Shown here piece after piece: positions 11,240-24,234 of a stretch of DNA of 64,000 nt. The stretch covers positions 15,173,187-15,237,186 of the forward strand of contig OY987228.1 in NCBI GenBank assembly GCA_963920705.1, written 5' to 3'. A model generated the notes under the pieces. That model saw only the letters and a list, made by a program, of their open reading frames with translations, did not search any database and was not told the DNA's origin. A program made the position numbers and the translations under genes. This DNA comes from Odiellus spinosus (lineage: Eukaryota; Arthropoda; Arachnida; Opiliones; Phalangiidae). Numbering within the stretch: position 1 is the stretch's first letter; each line of letters opens with the position of its first letter.

Positions 11240-14200
11240 ATGAGGTCTGCCTCGAAAATGGCGCTCAACGAAAATCAGAGGGTGGTGAGTATTTTTGTCA
11301 ATTTTTAAATGTTTCTTTCGCGGTAAACTAATCTAAAGATTAATACTAGTTTAGTTTTAATATTTAGGGTATAAGTATCAATAAAAGAAACTAAATTCAG
11401 CTTTAATCGGCCGTCAATTAAGCATTTTGAAATGTTAGGGACACTAAAGCTATACGTTCACTAAAGACGCACTTGCAAACCGATTTCAAACCATTTTGAA
11501 TATTCAAATCACTTTTCATGATAATATAAGTTTTTTTGGCAAAGGATCTACGTGCAATTGACCGTAAAATTGACCCTTCCTAAAATAGGGTCCTGAGAAC
11601 TCCAGGAGATTCAACGGTCTTAAAAGCTTTAGATTCAAACAAACTCAATATAAAATAAGCCGCGTTCACACTCGCGATTTTAAAAACCGGTTTTAACTAT
11701 TTTGAAAAGTTTTAAAATGTAAAAAATTTCTGTCGTCCGTGTAGACATTCTCAGAATGGCAGAAAATGGAATTATTAGCATGAAACGTTGATTTGAACAT
11801 TTAAAACGCTTTCAAAGTTCCTAATATGAACGTAAGCTCTTAAAGGGAGAATGAATAACATTAAAAATGATTTCCTATTGTTTCCTTATCTTTTAAATAG
11901 GCCTTAATCACTAGTAAAAACAATTATAAACTAAAAAATTTATTTTTAAGCTTAACAAGGATCCATTGATAGTTTGATATAAGGGCGTTAAACAGTCTCC
12001 GATCAACGAGCAATTACGCGCGCCTATGAAAGCCGAGTTTGAAATGTTTACTGCCAGAATAAATAGCGCGCTTCTCACGTGATTGGCCGAAAACTCGTTA
12101 ACGACGACATTTCAAGCCTACTTTCTGAGTAAATAAAATTGTTATTTCAGGTCTTGTATTTGATTTCTAACCAGTGGTAAACTTTGGCTTTAGGTTAAAA
12201 ACTATTTCAAATGTATATCCTATGATCTTCTCAATCGCTAGCGAAATCCCCGCGGATTGGTATCACGATGTCAAAGGGCTTGATAAAATTTAGTAACATA
12301 TAGAGATTTGCTTTTAAAACTCGATTATATTTTTTCTTTTTGACTCGAGGGAGTTTCAGTCCCTGTATATTATAGATATAAAATCAAAACAAAACAAGCA
12401 ATGAATAAATACGAAAACGGAAAAAATATATATAAATAGATTTTCCAATGTCGATTTACCGGAATTTCGCCCACGCCATTGCACTGTAAAAAGTTCTGAT
12501 AAGAAACAAATGAACCTTAAACTTATCTATCGACTGGAATAACCAAGATTAAGGTTTTTGTAGTTACCTATAGATCTGACTGTTTTAGTTCTAATTTTTT
12601 CACCAGGTGGATTAAACGCTTATCCTTTTTAAGCCCCGTAGACCCAGGCGTTTAATCCCTTCTATCGTTTATTTCGAGGAACGTTCTAGTTAGTGTGACG
12701 TCACATTACGTAACTTCTCTTCTACACTCGGTTTATATTTTACTCTACTTTTGACCACTCAGTTTACAACTTTGTTGACGTAAAAAACAACAATGTGTAA
12801 ACAGAGGTATGTAATAACCCCCTTCGGGGTGAAGTATGAAAGCCCCTATACTACCAATGCTAAAAATCACGAACAACAAGAGCCCGCTGCTGACTATCTA
12901 GGCCACTAGCTCGCGCTGGACTTCTCAATGTCGCTACTCTAGTAAATGGTCTTTGTATAAACAAGACGGCTCGATTTGTGTTTAGAACTTCCTGTCTCAG
13001 GAGTCAGGCTGTCTGTTAAAATGGAGTCGAAGGTTGACTTCAGCTCGCAAGTTCCGGAAGTGTGCGTAGGGACAATTTAGTGAGGTTAAAAATGGTGTAA
13101 CTATTTTTTGGGAGTAAAGCGGTGTGTCGATCCGCCGCGATTTACGCCGGGCACTTGTTGTTCGTCGATTTTGCCTACCTTTCATACTTCCCCTCGAAGG
13201 GGGTTATTATATACCTCTGGTGTAATGTAATCTTTTCACGAAAGGATCCAGTTTTTCCGAAACTTTTAATATCGCGAGATATATGATGAGGTTTTTGTAA
13301 GTTTGTGATTTATTTAACGCGTGTTTTATTTTATTTTATCGTCTCGAAGGAAATCCATCCGGCGTCGTATTTCACAAAACCCAGAAAAAGTGGTCAGCTA
13401 AGAAAATTGACCCGAAGAGGTTGGCTTTACCGGGGACCATGGAAAAATCGGTACTGCGTTTTGGATGGCACCAAACTCTACTATTACGAAAACGAGGTAA
13501 AAATTGCATTATGTCATTTTGTTTACTGCCAATAATTTCCTCTAGCACCAACCATTAACATAATATACAATCATACTAATGGTAACCACGGTAATTCGTG
13601 CCGACCTTTCTGCTAAATATATTACGTTTATCTTTTAATAAAACCAGAAGGACATAATAGGAGAAGATAGATCGACACTAATTAGATAATTGTAATAACA
13701 GTCTGACCAATCTAAAAAATGTGATAAAATAAAGGGTCTATAATAAATATGTTGGATGGTTAGTTATGACATTTGTTTCGAGAGACGTAGGCTTTATCAG
13801 CTACGTCTATATCTTAATTCCAACCGTTTAATGATTCATAACGACTCCAAATTATGGAACTACTTTTCTTCTAATTAACTTCCTTTTTTACATGGAAAGA
13901 ATAACAGCGCAGTAATGCCAAAAATACAGAGAAGTTGATATCCCTTCTTTTATTATTTCCTTCTGATAAAACTGATAACTAGTGAGCTAGCACTCGATGA
14001 TCTTCCGTAAAAATACACTCTCTATATAGTGTAGAACCATAATTGAAAAAAAGGTATAATTTTCATTTTGTATTTCGCTTTGTTATTTGTTACTTTTTAG
14101 CAATCGAAAGGTACGGAACGCAACTCGGGGGTTTTGAACCTCGATTATTTTGACCTGTGCGAGGAGGGAAAACAAAAGGACAAAAGAGCCTCGAACGTTT

Positions 14201-16428
14201 TCGTCGTGTCCACTTCTGTTCGTGGAATATTTGACGTGAGTTTGAATAATCACGATAAATACAAAACGAGGATATAAAAATTATAGCTAAAAATAACGTC
14301 ATTTTATGTATAAAGCGCCAAACTCGTCACTTCTTCTCCGCTGATACGCTACCGGAAATGAACGAATGGATTCATCACGTACGGATTGCCATCGCCGACG
14401 CCAGGAACAACAGGAGTCGCGCCGGAAGAAGTCGGGGAGGAACTTTGGAATCTCTTCAACGGATGGTTAGTAAAACTGGCAACCTCCCCCGCTCCTCCTT
14501 TTGTTTCGCTTAGTTTTTGAACGCACCCTTCCCAGTCAATTACGCGGAAAAAGCGGGATAAACACGTACACCATTGAAAAAACGTTTTGTTTCCGAGCGC
14601 TAGAGCGTTCATCGCATTTAATACGAAACTGATACGCCATTCGGGCGAGTCATGGGAAACTTTTTCGCTTCTGTAAATCTATCATAAAATTATTAAAATC
14701 ATAAACTGCTAAATTAACGTGTTATTTCATTTTCTTTCAGTCTAGTCAAGAAGCTCGCGCCAGAACTTCGTCCACCACCAGCGAACCCAAAGAGAACAAT
14801 ACTCGTACTTCGGAATTAGTATCGCAATCCCCGGAAATAAAAGAAAACCAAGCTGCTCCCCAAACTGGGGACAGTCGTTTATACACTCCGACAAAAAACA
14901 GAGCCAAAGGTCCAACCGGAAGGAGGTTACCCCAAAGGAAGTCCATGGTCAGCCCGTCGAAGGTAAATACTGTTACGATTTCGAAATGTTTAGGACTGAC
15001 ACCGAGTCTCGCATTAATTAGGATAAATAGTGGACAAAAAGTACTCAAGAGATTGATTTTTGGCAGATGAACGAAAGTATCGAATTCGACGAACCAGATG
15101 GGCCGCATAGGGCGCAAAGTATGTCCGCGCTCGAGTGCATCACGGAGGGAGACAGCGCGTAAGTTGGAAACGTACTATCTACCGGCTACCGTGCCGAAAT
15201 TTGTAATAACAAAACTAAATTACATAGAGATCAAAGCTGGATGGACAACTCTTTAGATATAGCGGCGTCAGAGGGTAGAAGCGCCAGTCAAAACGCTTTA
15301 GTCTACAAATACAGTTCCAGCGACGATAGCCTGGACCTTCCGGAACAAGGACGAGTCAAACAACTATCAAAGATGCTCAAGATACCGACACAAGCCCCTT
15401 CATCTACACCGGGAACGCCTGGTTTAATACGCGACCCAAAAAAATATACCGGAAGAGATGACAACATCGATGGTAAGCCCTATCCTCAAATATCTCGTTC
15501 AAAATATTAAGAAACCTAATTCATCGCAGCGCTTCCTATGTCGCCTCACCGTCTGCCTCAAACGTACAACCGAGGATACCAAAAAAACGAATCGCCGTCG
15601 TATTATCCGCCATCCTCACCGGGAGGTTCTAGAAATCGAACTCAAGTCGATAACTCTCCGGTCCTAGTTTTCACCAGACAATTAAACTCCTTGGACACTA
15701 AGGTGAGGGGCTTGGAACAGGAAATGGTTGTTACTAGATCGGATCTGGCTTCGGTGCACGGAGGAGTGGGCAAAGTTCAGTCGGAAGTAGATAGACTATC
15801 GCAGCGATTGGAACGATTCGCCAACCAATTTTATCAAGTGGAGAAACAAATGGCTAATCTTCTAAGCGTAAGAATGTCGAAATTGGATTTATTCCGGATC
15901 TACGTTATAGCGCGTGAAATCGTCAAACTGCGACAGTAAATTTGATCAGAGCTAATATCGACTTTTTGCGTGTTAGTGCCGCCATTATCTCCCAACCAAT
16001 GATATGCTTTACACCGTGTAGACAATTTGCCCTCCCTTCAATGCTCCCTTTGTTAGTGCTAAATCAATAGCACTACCAAAGATGACAGAAACGTTCCACG
16101 ATACGAAACGGAAAGTAAAGGATCTCGGCAGTGAGCTTTCCCCTTTAGTTTAATAAGATATAAGATTTGATCATTAAATTTTTCAAGAGACTATGGCGTT
16201 GATCATAATCTATTCGAAATCCATAAAGACTGGTCTAAATTAACCTATTTTCTTGAATTTTAATTAAAGGAAGCGCAGAGATTTTACGAAGAAGCAGAAA
16301 AGAGCGCGAAAGAAGCCGCCGAAATGAAAGAACAATACGCTACCCTGGAAGTCGAATGTCGAAAAGCTTTAGCGACGCTTCAAACAAAAAACCCGACATC
16401 AAATACGCAATATAGCCAAGAACTTTAA
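11240..16428 (+). CDS. PH-domain and coiled-coil protein, 9 exons (PLEKHO-like?)
   Basis: Exons: 11240-11284, 13350-13496, 14101-14235, 14316-14465, 14741-14962, 15067-15158, 15228-15472, 15530-15867, 16270-16428. They sum to 1533 nt, giving 510 residues with every junction in phase. The PH domain spans about residues 39-135: GWLYRGPWKNRYCVL leads the first strands, LYYYENE follows, and EMNEWIHHV carries the conserved C-terminal-helix Trp. PH domains usually bind phosphoinositides or proteins at membranes. Residues 160-390 are polar and low in order. From about 390 to 500 heptad-like helices (RQLNSLDTKVRGLEQEM; then EEAEKSAKEAAEMKEQY) suggest a dimerising coiled coil. PH followed by a C-terminal coil recalls PLEKHO/CKIP-1, but the similarity is distant and I infer it only. 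The start at 11240 could instead be the in-frame ATG at 11258. Confidence 0.8.
12802..13219. mobile_element. Foldback MITE in intron 1 of the PH gene
   Basis: The terminal arms of about 41 bp (left starts CAGAGGTATGTAATAACCCC, right ends in its near-complement at 13219) are inverted copies with a handful of mismatches. It sits upstream of exon 2 of the PH-domain gene. No transposase is seen inside. Confidence 0.7.
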
Positions 16429-17492
16429 TACAAAAGTATATTTAAATATATATTAGGTAATAACTGTAAATAGATACAAATTTAAAGGTAATTTTATACC
16501 GGTTAAAACAAAATTGTCGTAATTACCGGATGACGACACGCTTTAAGATAAAGAAAATTGATAAAGTACCCGCAGTTTATCGGAATTATTTTCCGTAAAA
16601 CCGCATTTTTTTACGCTCACGCGAATTAAATCACTAGCTTTTTAACGTTTTTATCAATCGCCGATCTCCGTTCCGCGAGTTTTCAATTTATTATTTAAGA
16701 CAAAAAGAACTTGTATAAGAAGAGTGAAACAATTATAATTATTAAAGACGATATTTTATAAAACGGGCCATCCCGCTTAGTACGTCATTCCTTAACGTAA
16801 AAACCCTCATCCCTAAATTCTTCTTTCAACCTCTAATTTATTAGAAGAGAAAGTGACAATGTTACACTTCGCAGAAGTGGCTCAATCTCGTAAGGATGGT
16901 ATCTGAATCAGCTTGAATTTTCAGCATTTAGAATCTAGGCTAAGAATTAAAATTGCCTGAATGTCTTGGTTAATCCCTGGAGGGCAAATTGATCAGATTT
17001 CCAAGGCGCGATAACTATAGCCTTAAAGTAACTCCTGCTTTGGCGGCGGACCTAATTTTAAAAAGGTGACTGTGACATCACCAAACAATGAATGAAATAA
17101 CCAGGTTATATGACGTCACGGTGAGGTTTTTAAATAATCCTCCCCCTTAGGTTGAGTTACTTTAATAGACTATCTGGTAAACACAGGGGAACCTATAATC
17201 AGATTCCCCAAGACTCACCCAACTTGCACGGGAATTTAGCCTCAGAGACCTGACATTGCGAGTAATAGCCTGGTTAGATTCATAAAGGCACATCAGCCCA
17301 CCCATCTATGGAAACCTGAACAGATTATCAAGGTTCATCCACCTTTCGTGGGAACTGACTTAATTCAGTGGACCGCGAAGGAACCTGATCCAATTACCAA
17401 GACTAAACCGTGGGAACTGTTTTGAGCCTGATCAGTACACATATTTTCCAATAATTTAATAGCCCTATCTGCTCAAAAATTTACCCCTTTAA

Positions 17493-17611
17493 AATGCTCT
17501 TCCCTTAGGCACAAGCCTAGCTTTGACTGTACAAGTTGTTGTGATCAAGGTAAATGCTCTTCCCTTAGGCACAAGCCTAGCTTTGACTGTACAAGTTGTT
17601 GTGTTCAAGGT
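17493..17611. repeat. Tandem duplication of a 60-bp unit
   Basis: Two adjacent copies (about 17493-17552 and 17553-17611) starting AATGCTCTTCCCTTAGGCAC, differing at one base (GTGATCAAGG versus GTGTTCAAGG). The near identity suggests a recent duplication. The open frame running through it is a by-product. Confidence 0.85.
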
Positions 17612-19744
17612 CGTCTGCTATGTAAGAAAAGAAGGCGACTTTAAAGGGGATTTAAAAATCACAGATAGTCCTTTTAATGAGACGGGTGTATTTTTTACGA
17701 GTTTTTATAGTCCATCGTGGTTCCTTACATATTCGCCAACATTTGTCAATTTCGTAAAAATTGACATTACCACTCGATCAACCGTATTAAACCAGATCTG
17801 TTCTTTTCTGGGATGAATGAAAAGAGACGCGATTCTATCGAGAAAAGAACTTTACGTATTCCGATGATAGATAAACAATACTCTCGCCGACCCGCGTTAT
17901 GACGTCAACTAAAATCAGGGATTCCGGGAAGGAACGGGCTCGCTTATAGTTGGATAGACAAAGACCAGTCCGCGTGGCTTTTCTTCTTTATGGCCGAGGT
18001 ATTTTACCGGACTCGCGCCGAGCGGAATCAGTCTCGAGATTACATCGCGAACTATAGTATATAGGTTTTTTCAATCTACAACTTTATAGTTTCTTAGAAA
18101 TAGGGCGTACGAACTGAGAAGTTACCTAGGTACGCGATGAAATCTCCGAATAATTCTCTCACTCACTCGCGGTTGTTTATATATGTGATATAAAAACGTT
18201 TATTAGCATACCGGCATAAGCTCCGATTCACGTATTACTAGGAGAAGGAGATATTAAATGTATATTCAAAAGGGCAACAGCAGGCCTTACTGGAAATAGC
18301 GAGACCCATAGAACGTGGGCGAGAATGGGCATATGTAAAAAAAAAAAAAAAAAAACACCGATGATCTAAGAAGCTATTCCAAATAAAGATGGATAGATAT
18401 TTCACGGACAATTGTTGCGAATTTTTACCTTCACTTATATTAACATTATATTATTATTTTTCATTTCTAAAGGTCATAAGGCAAATTTGTTCCACATCAG
18501 CATAAATATACCACATGGTTTAAAAATAGTAAATTAATTTAGGTGTAAACCAAATTTGGTCTATTAAGTTATAACCCTTTTGAGGCTATATTTTCAGGCA
18601 TTCCGACTTATTTACTATCTAAATCACGATTGCTATTGGATTAAAAATTGATCAAACCTGCAAGTCTCTTAAATAAATTATATTAAATATACTCGACTCG
18701 AAACACCCGAGCATTATTTTCCTATATGAACAAAATTTTCTTTTAAATATTCATGCAGACTAAATTTAGAAATAGTTTATTTTATAAATTTTGATTCCTA
18801 ACTCGATAAACTTCAAACGACACGTTTTTCGGAATTATTAATGGTTGTCTGAGCGTATTTAAAGTATCAATATTTTATCCCATAACAACTAAATATTAAA
18901 CAAAATATTCAGTAACAAATAGGAAAGAATAATTATATTTTTAAAGTGAAACTTGGATCTAAAAATGGAACAGATCTAAATTCAAAATTTTACACACTTG
19001 GGTAAACGAGTTTAAAAATAACTTCAAAATTAAAATCCCAAAGCTCCTTCTGATAATAGCCATAACCTTTTTTTCTTCTAATTTTTTGTTTGAAAGGTTC
19101 TGACGTATATTTATATCATAGTTGGACCCTAACTAATCAGGAATTAACGACACAAATATTGAACCTTTTACTGGGCGCCGCGTAGAGGGTGTTTAACCGG
19201 ATAGACTCCTACGCTTTACTGTCGAGCCCAACTCAATAGTCGAGTTCCCCGCTCTTATCAAATGTTTTCGTACAAATATATAATTTCATACGGTTACCAT
19301 AAAGTAATAATAAGTACTAAACTATATTTTATTTGTATAATTAATGCTCCCCCTTATCTTCAACAACCCGGAACAGAAGGGGAAATAATTTAGTATATAG
19401 AGGCACGTGGGCCCAAAAATGAATTGATAGTGAGAAAAACCCGATGGTCTATTTACCCAACAATTGTATACCTTAATTAAAGCCAAAAGCCGCGTATTCA
19501 AGTCCCCTTAAAGGTAACCGAGATTACGGTAAAGCTTTGCATCATAAAAATAAAAAAAATCAGGCTATAATCCCTGGAGATGTAATCTTCTTCCAATTAC
19601 TACCATGATATGGCGAAATCTGAGCCTATTTTTATTTTCAAGGGATACCAAAAGCATTATCTCTTTAAGTCTAATTAATTTTAATTAATTTTTCTCGCGG
19701 AAATAAATTTCAAAGCGGAATAAGTAATTATAGATTACATTTAA

Positions 19745-20089
19745 CATAATATAGTTTAATTTTGCCTCCAAACAAATGTTAAACTATAGAAATACATTTT
19801 GAAACTTAATCAGAAAATAGGCTTAGCTGGATTCATGTATCTTGAATTTCTTCATATTGATGGGTCAGAGACCAATGAGCAAAGGCCCGTCGTTTATAAC
19901 ATTCGATTGGTCGATGAGCCTTCAATGCGAAGAAATTCATGATCTCCATGAATCCAGCTAAGCCTATTTTCCAGGTAAGTTTTAAATGTATTTCTAGTTA
20001 TTTGCTTGTAATTTTTGTTAATGGTTGATTATGCCTATTTAAACGATGAAGTATCGATAAAAATTACTAGTTTACAGGTTTCGTTCTCC
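19745..20089. mobile_element. MITE family A, diverged copy
   Basis: The inner arms carry the family core AAAATAGGCTTAGCTGG followed by ATTCATG at about 19814-19838, and its complement at 19950-19973. The outer arm continues to a GTTCTCC end near 20089; the left outer end is eroded. The centre holds ACCAATGAGCAAAGGCCCGT, shared with the copy at 36357-36746. Confidence 0.65.
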
Positions 20090-20143
20090 ATTTAATCGTT
20101 ATATACTTTCCTGATTTCCTTAAGATCTTCCTATAAAATTTGG

Positions 20144-20254
20144 TAAATAAATCTATACGATTGAACGAGAACGATTCAATTAGGTTTTTTTTTCAAGTCT
20201 TTGAAAAAAAAAACCTAATTGAACCGTTCTCGTACAATCGCATAGATTTATTTA
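20144..20254. repeat. Near-perfect 111-bp hairpin with 4-nt loop
   Basis: The left arm starts TAAATAAATCTATACGATTG and runs into AATTAGG and a T run; the right arm is its complement, starting in an A run and ending ATAGATTTATTTA at 20254. Arms are about 53 bp with only a few mismatches, and the TCAA/TTGA junction leaves a loop of about 4 nt. A transcript would form a long double-stranded stem. Confidence 0.85.
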
Positions 20255-20281
20255 TGAATAAGAGTCCGGACTCTTATTCAT
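20254..20281. repeat. Perfect 28-bp palindrome
   Basis: A perfect palindrome with no spacer, each half being the complement of ATGAATAAGAGTCC, centred on TCCGGA. It abuts the 111-bp hairpin and shares its last base. Confidence 0.9.
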
Positions 20282-20725
20282 TTATTTGCAAATAGGGGAT
20301 ACAGGCTGCTAAGTTAAATACGCCCACGAGCAACCGCCCTTAACAAATAGTTTATAAAAAAAATATATAAGAAATAGTGAAATACATAAACATTTGATAC
20401 TTAAATATAATACGCGATTGAATTCATTTTGATACTGCGTTTATAAAACTCTTGGAAAACTTTATTAGCATAAATTCCTCAGTTGTTGATAAGGGATAGC
20501 GTTGGGTGAATTTTATTATTTAAAGAAATCACTTTTTTTTAATATTAGACTCAATAGGCTAAACAATTTTATTTCAGAAAAAGTCTATTAAACTTGGTTG
20601 TAAAAATATAATTGAACCCTTCTGGATTCGCGGTAGATTAAGAAAAGCAGACTGGACTCACGGAGGTTCCATTTCCCTAATCTCATAGTAATAAAGTATT
20701 TTGTTTAAGAATTATTGACCTAATG

Positions 20726-20868
20726 CAGGGTTCGTAATTTTTGGACCTTTCCAGATTATCCCTGACCAATTTTCGCCATTATCCCTGACTTTATTATTTC
20801 CGTGACAAATTTTTTTTAATTCCTGACCTTTGGCCTCCAATTTAGAAATCCCTGACCTTTTTCCCACA
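20726..20868. repeat. hAT-like dispersed repeat, CAGGGTTCGTA end
   Basis: Starts CAGGGTTCGTAA and carries repeated CCCTGACC / CCCTGACTT words, as does the segment at 34038-34355. The CAGGG start suggests a hAT terminus, but no right end or 8-bp duplication could be placed. Confidence 0.4.
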
Positions 20869-20943
20869 TTTTATAAATCAATAACTTATCCTGGTTCTAT
20901 ACGAATCCGGAAGATAAATATTAAAGGCCTACCTTTCCAATTG

Positions 20944-21080
20944 ACCTGTCATCCTGTATAGATACTTTCCCCTCGGAACTTCTCCTGTAATTTTAACTTG
21001 CCAAAGAACAATGTTTTTCCAAAAACATGTTCGTCGGGAAGCAGCCCAGGGTGAAAATATCTATACAGAGTAACACATAA
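20944..21080. mobile_element. MITE family B, copy 1
   Basis: The left end carries CCTGTATAGATACTTTCCCC, the right end the complement ATATCTATACAG. The centre matches, in reverse orientation, the centre of the element at 53009-53172 (for example ATGTTCGTC). Both are short foldbacks with no coding capacity. Confidence 0.6.
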
Positions 21081-23773
21081 GAAAACGTAGGCCTTTAAGC
21101 AATTTTATTCTAGACGGACAATATCTTACGCGCTCCTCAATTTAAAAAGCAAACTAGATCCAACATAAAGTTTGAATCTTGCTCAGAAGAGATAGAGTAC
21201 AGCTCCCTCTTTCATTCCCCCTTTATCTGGCACTGTATAATAAAGTTGATATTAAATGCCATCAATACCAACTAACTCCTTTTGATATTGGTTGATTTCA
21301 ATTTCATAGGCTATATTTAAATTTTAAAGAGAAAAATACAACCATCTACAACTTTATTTGAACTTATATAAATAGTCCATTGACGACTCAAATTATAACC
21401 CTTTAACAATTCAATCCTCGTTTACAAATCCGGCTGGTTTGAAAAATATATCATTTAATTTTAAAAGTTTCAATATCCCTTTAAATCAAACAAGAGTGAA
21501 GGTCGGCGTATACCCCACGACCCCAGAAACAGCATTCTATAAATTCTGTTTTTATTAGGATTGAACAAAATTTTATTAATCTAATTTCAATAAATTTATT
21601 TTTTCCACGAGTCCCGAATCCTTTAAAACGTTAAAACTCTACGAATTACCGGAGGACAATTTCTTATAAAATCATTGGGCGTGGATATTATTTAAATAAA
21701 AGGCGGGGAATTAAAGATATCGAAAAGGTCACGATACAGTGTCAATGTAACCTAGATGACTGAAGGAATGGGGAACGGAGAAAGTAAAAAAGATCAGGGT
21801 TTTCCATTACACATTTCAAAGTGACGACAAGCGTTAAATCAAATTTTTCATATAAAACCCCGATAGACAGGGTGTAGCCGTTAATTAGCGCGATTACTAG
21901 TTGATCGAGGGTAAAAACCGTCTTATAGTCACCTTGATTTATAATCATAATACCCACCAGTTTCCAATAAGCGAATTTTGAGCTTTTTCGCGTAATTTAG
22001 CAGAAAACGAAAAAATGTTTTTCTATTTTTTATTTTAGGAAAATTTGGGTTTTTGGAGATTATGTTTTGCCACGCGAATTGTTTTCCATACCCAATCACG
22101 GTCTTTTAATCATTAGCTCTGACATTTTGGTAAGGGCAACAAGGTTTGGGATTGGCAGAACGTTTTTGGGCGGAATAGGGGCAACCCATTTTATCCCAAC
22201 TTTCAGTTGTATACCTTAAGAATTATATCATCGTGTTTAACGTAACAAAAAGTTTTTAAAGGGATAACAAGTTATTTATAATAGTATCAAAATATGCGTA
22301 AAACCAAAACTCACCAAAGTTTTCGCGTTGATTCGCAGTCAACTATTAAATTCACGAACTAGACTCGCTAAACCTAAAACCATTTGAAAGAAATTTTAGA
22401 CTAATTAGCCGCGAATTACCACGAAACATTTGGCAAGTTTTGATAATGTGATATTTATCTAGCGAGGTTGTCATGAATTTTTCATGAGCTCCAAATGGAA
22501 ATTGAGTAGCACTTTCGGAAATATCGTTAAAAAACTATTCATATACACATATGTCATAGGACACATTACCAGCAGTTATGATACTTTTGAAGTAACACCT
22601 TGAAAAATTTAACATAGAAAAATATAACAACACCGATCTTACATTCTTTTGTTGGAATATAGAACCACCTGAAAAAATAAATACTATTTCTCTATAGTGT
22701 CTTCCCTCTGGCAAAATATAGTCACCGTGTGATCTCTCTTTTAAGAAAAAGATGAGGAGAGAGATGGGAAATCTTTAAGAAGGTGGAGGTATTTGAAGCC
22801 AATATGATTTCAAAAATATATTTGTATTGGGTGGAGGTGGGTGAACGATGAAATCTTTCAGGCAAGAAAACATAGAAATGTATTTTATAAGGAACTGTTG
22901 AAAGCATCTCTTAATCCCCAATTGGACGTACAATGGATGATAAGAAAAAAGTTTATATAATGGAACTTAAAATAGCCTTACTCCATCGGGATGTTAAGCA
23001 AAATAACGGAAGTTGAACAGAAATCTTCGAATAAATAAAAGAAGATGAAGAGAAAAAGGCGGGGGAGGGATTGGAATTTTTGCTGAAATACCTTAGGAGT
23101 TATTTACACTTCATAAAAACTACTGATTCACTCGAGCATCGGCAAGCGTTCCAGTCAGAATATACGATACTGCTGTAAATATACGTAGATAATCTGATAA
23201 TAGGGTTTTCTTATCGCTAAGATATAAATGAAAAGCTAAGATCATATACGCGATGCAAATTTGCGGTGAAATGGTCTAAGTTTATATAAATCGCGGATAA
23301 ACCACGTTCCTTAAATTGTTTGACGTATAACGCCAGTCAGGACATAATGCAACTCGTAATCGGGTTTACCCCATTAACTAAGATTATAAACTCCGTATAT
23401 GGGTTGAAGTATATACTTCCATAAGCTGGTGCCCAGAATACCTTATGACGTACGAATAAGATTTCACTTTATAGCTAAAAATCTTCGGAATTGTTGCTAG
23501 TTAAAATTCACTCGACAGGGGAAGAGGATGAGATTTAAAGGGGGAGTGACAAAAAAAGTGCTTCGTCACCGTCACGTGGAAATATTAATTAAATACTGCT
23601 TAGCTGATGTCATTATTAAATCCATCTATTTTTATCTATATTTTATCTCTTTTTGTTACGAAAAATCCACAAAGATTTAAATAACGTGATGATGATGATT
23701 GATCGCGGCGTCTTTTATTTCTTTTATTTTATCTCACTACCTAGCTATCTTTTAAAATATCACCCTGAAAACG

Positions 23774-23805
<32 letters not shown>

Positions 23806-24063
23806 ATCTATACGACATCACAATTAAATAATTTAAATGAGCTTGAAATAATGTATATTTTAAGAGAGTGATTTCACCATATGCGGGTGGAAAAGTGGGG
23901 CAAACTAACAAGTAAGTGTTCATCTTCACTGTAAAATTTGCAACGGACATAGCGCGAGCAGAAGGAAATCATACGCGAAGAGTGACCTTGATTCTTTAGT
24001 GTAATAAGAGAGATCTGTAATGATCAACGAACACCAATTTTAATAGATAAAGATTATTAAAAC

Positions 24064-24234
24064 AAACCTGGCGTTCAAAAGCGTTCTCTAACGGCAAATG
24101 TAGGAACTATAACAAAACAATGTGCGTAACTAAAATATGAATAGAGAATTAGGCTGAGGCGCACGTGGTTTTGTTAGTTACTACTTTTGCCTGCACTGTT
24201 TGCCGTTAGAGGACGCCTATGAACGGTTTGGTTT
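24064..24234. mobile_element. Foldback MITE, about 170 bp
   Basis: Left arm AAACC..GCGTTCAAAAGCGTTCTCTAACGGCAAA, right arm its near-complement ending GAACGGTTTGGTTT at 24234. Inner parts (AACAAAACAATGTGCG versus CGCACGTGGTTTTGTTAG) also pair, so almost the whole element folds. Confidence 0.65.

Noticed and set aside
14349-15117. Minus-strand frames of 87 and 123 codons
   Set aside because: They lie opposite exons 4-6 of the PH-domain gene and have no family features.
17200-17420. Possible satellite with GGAACCTGATC words
   Set aside because: The words recur irregularly and are too diverged to define a unit by eye.
23776-23803. Long A run as the tail of a retroposed gene
   Set aside because: No gene-like sequence or target duplication beside it; a simple homopolymer, like those at 10738, 18337 and 27309.
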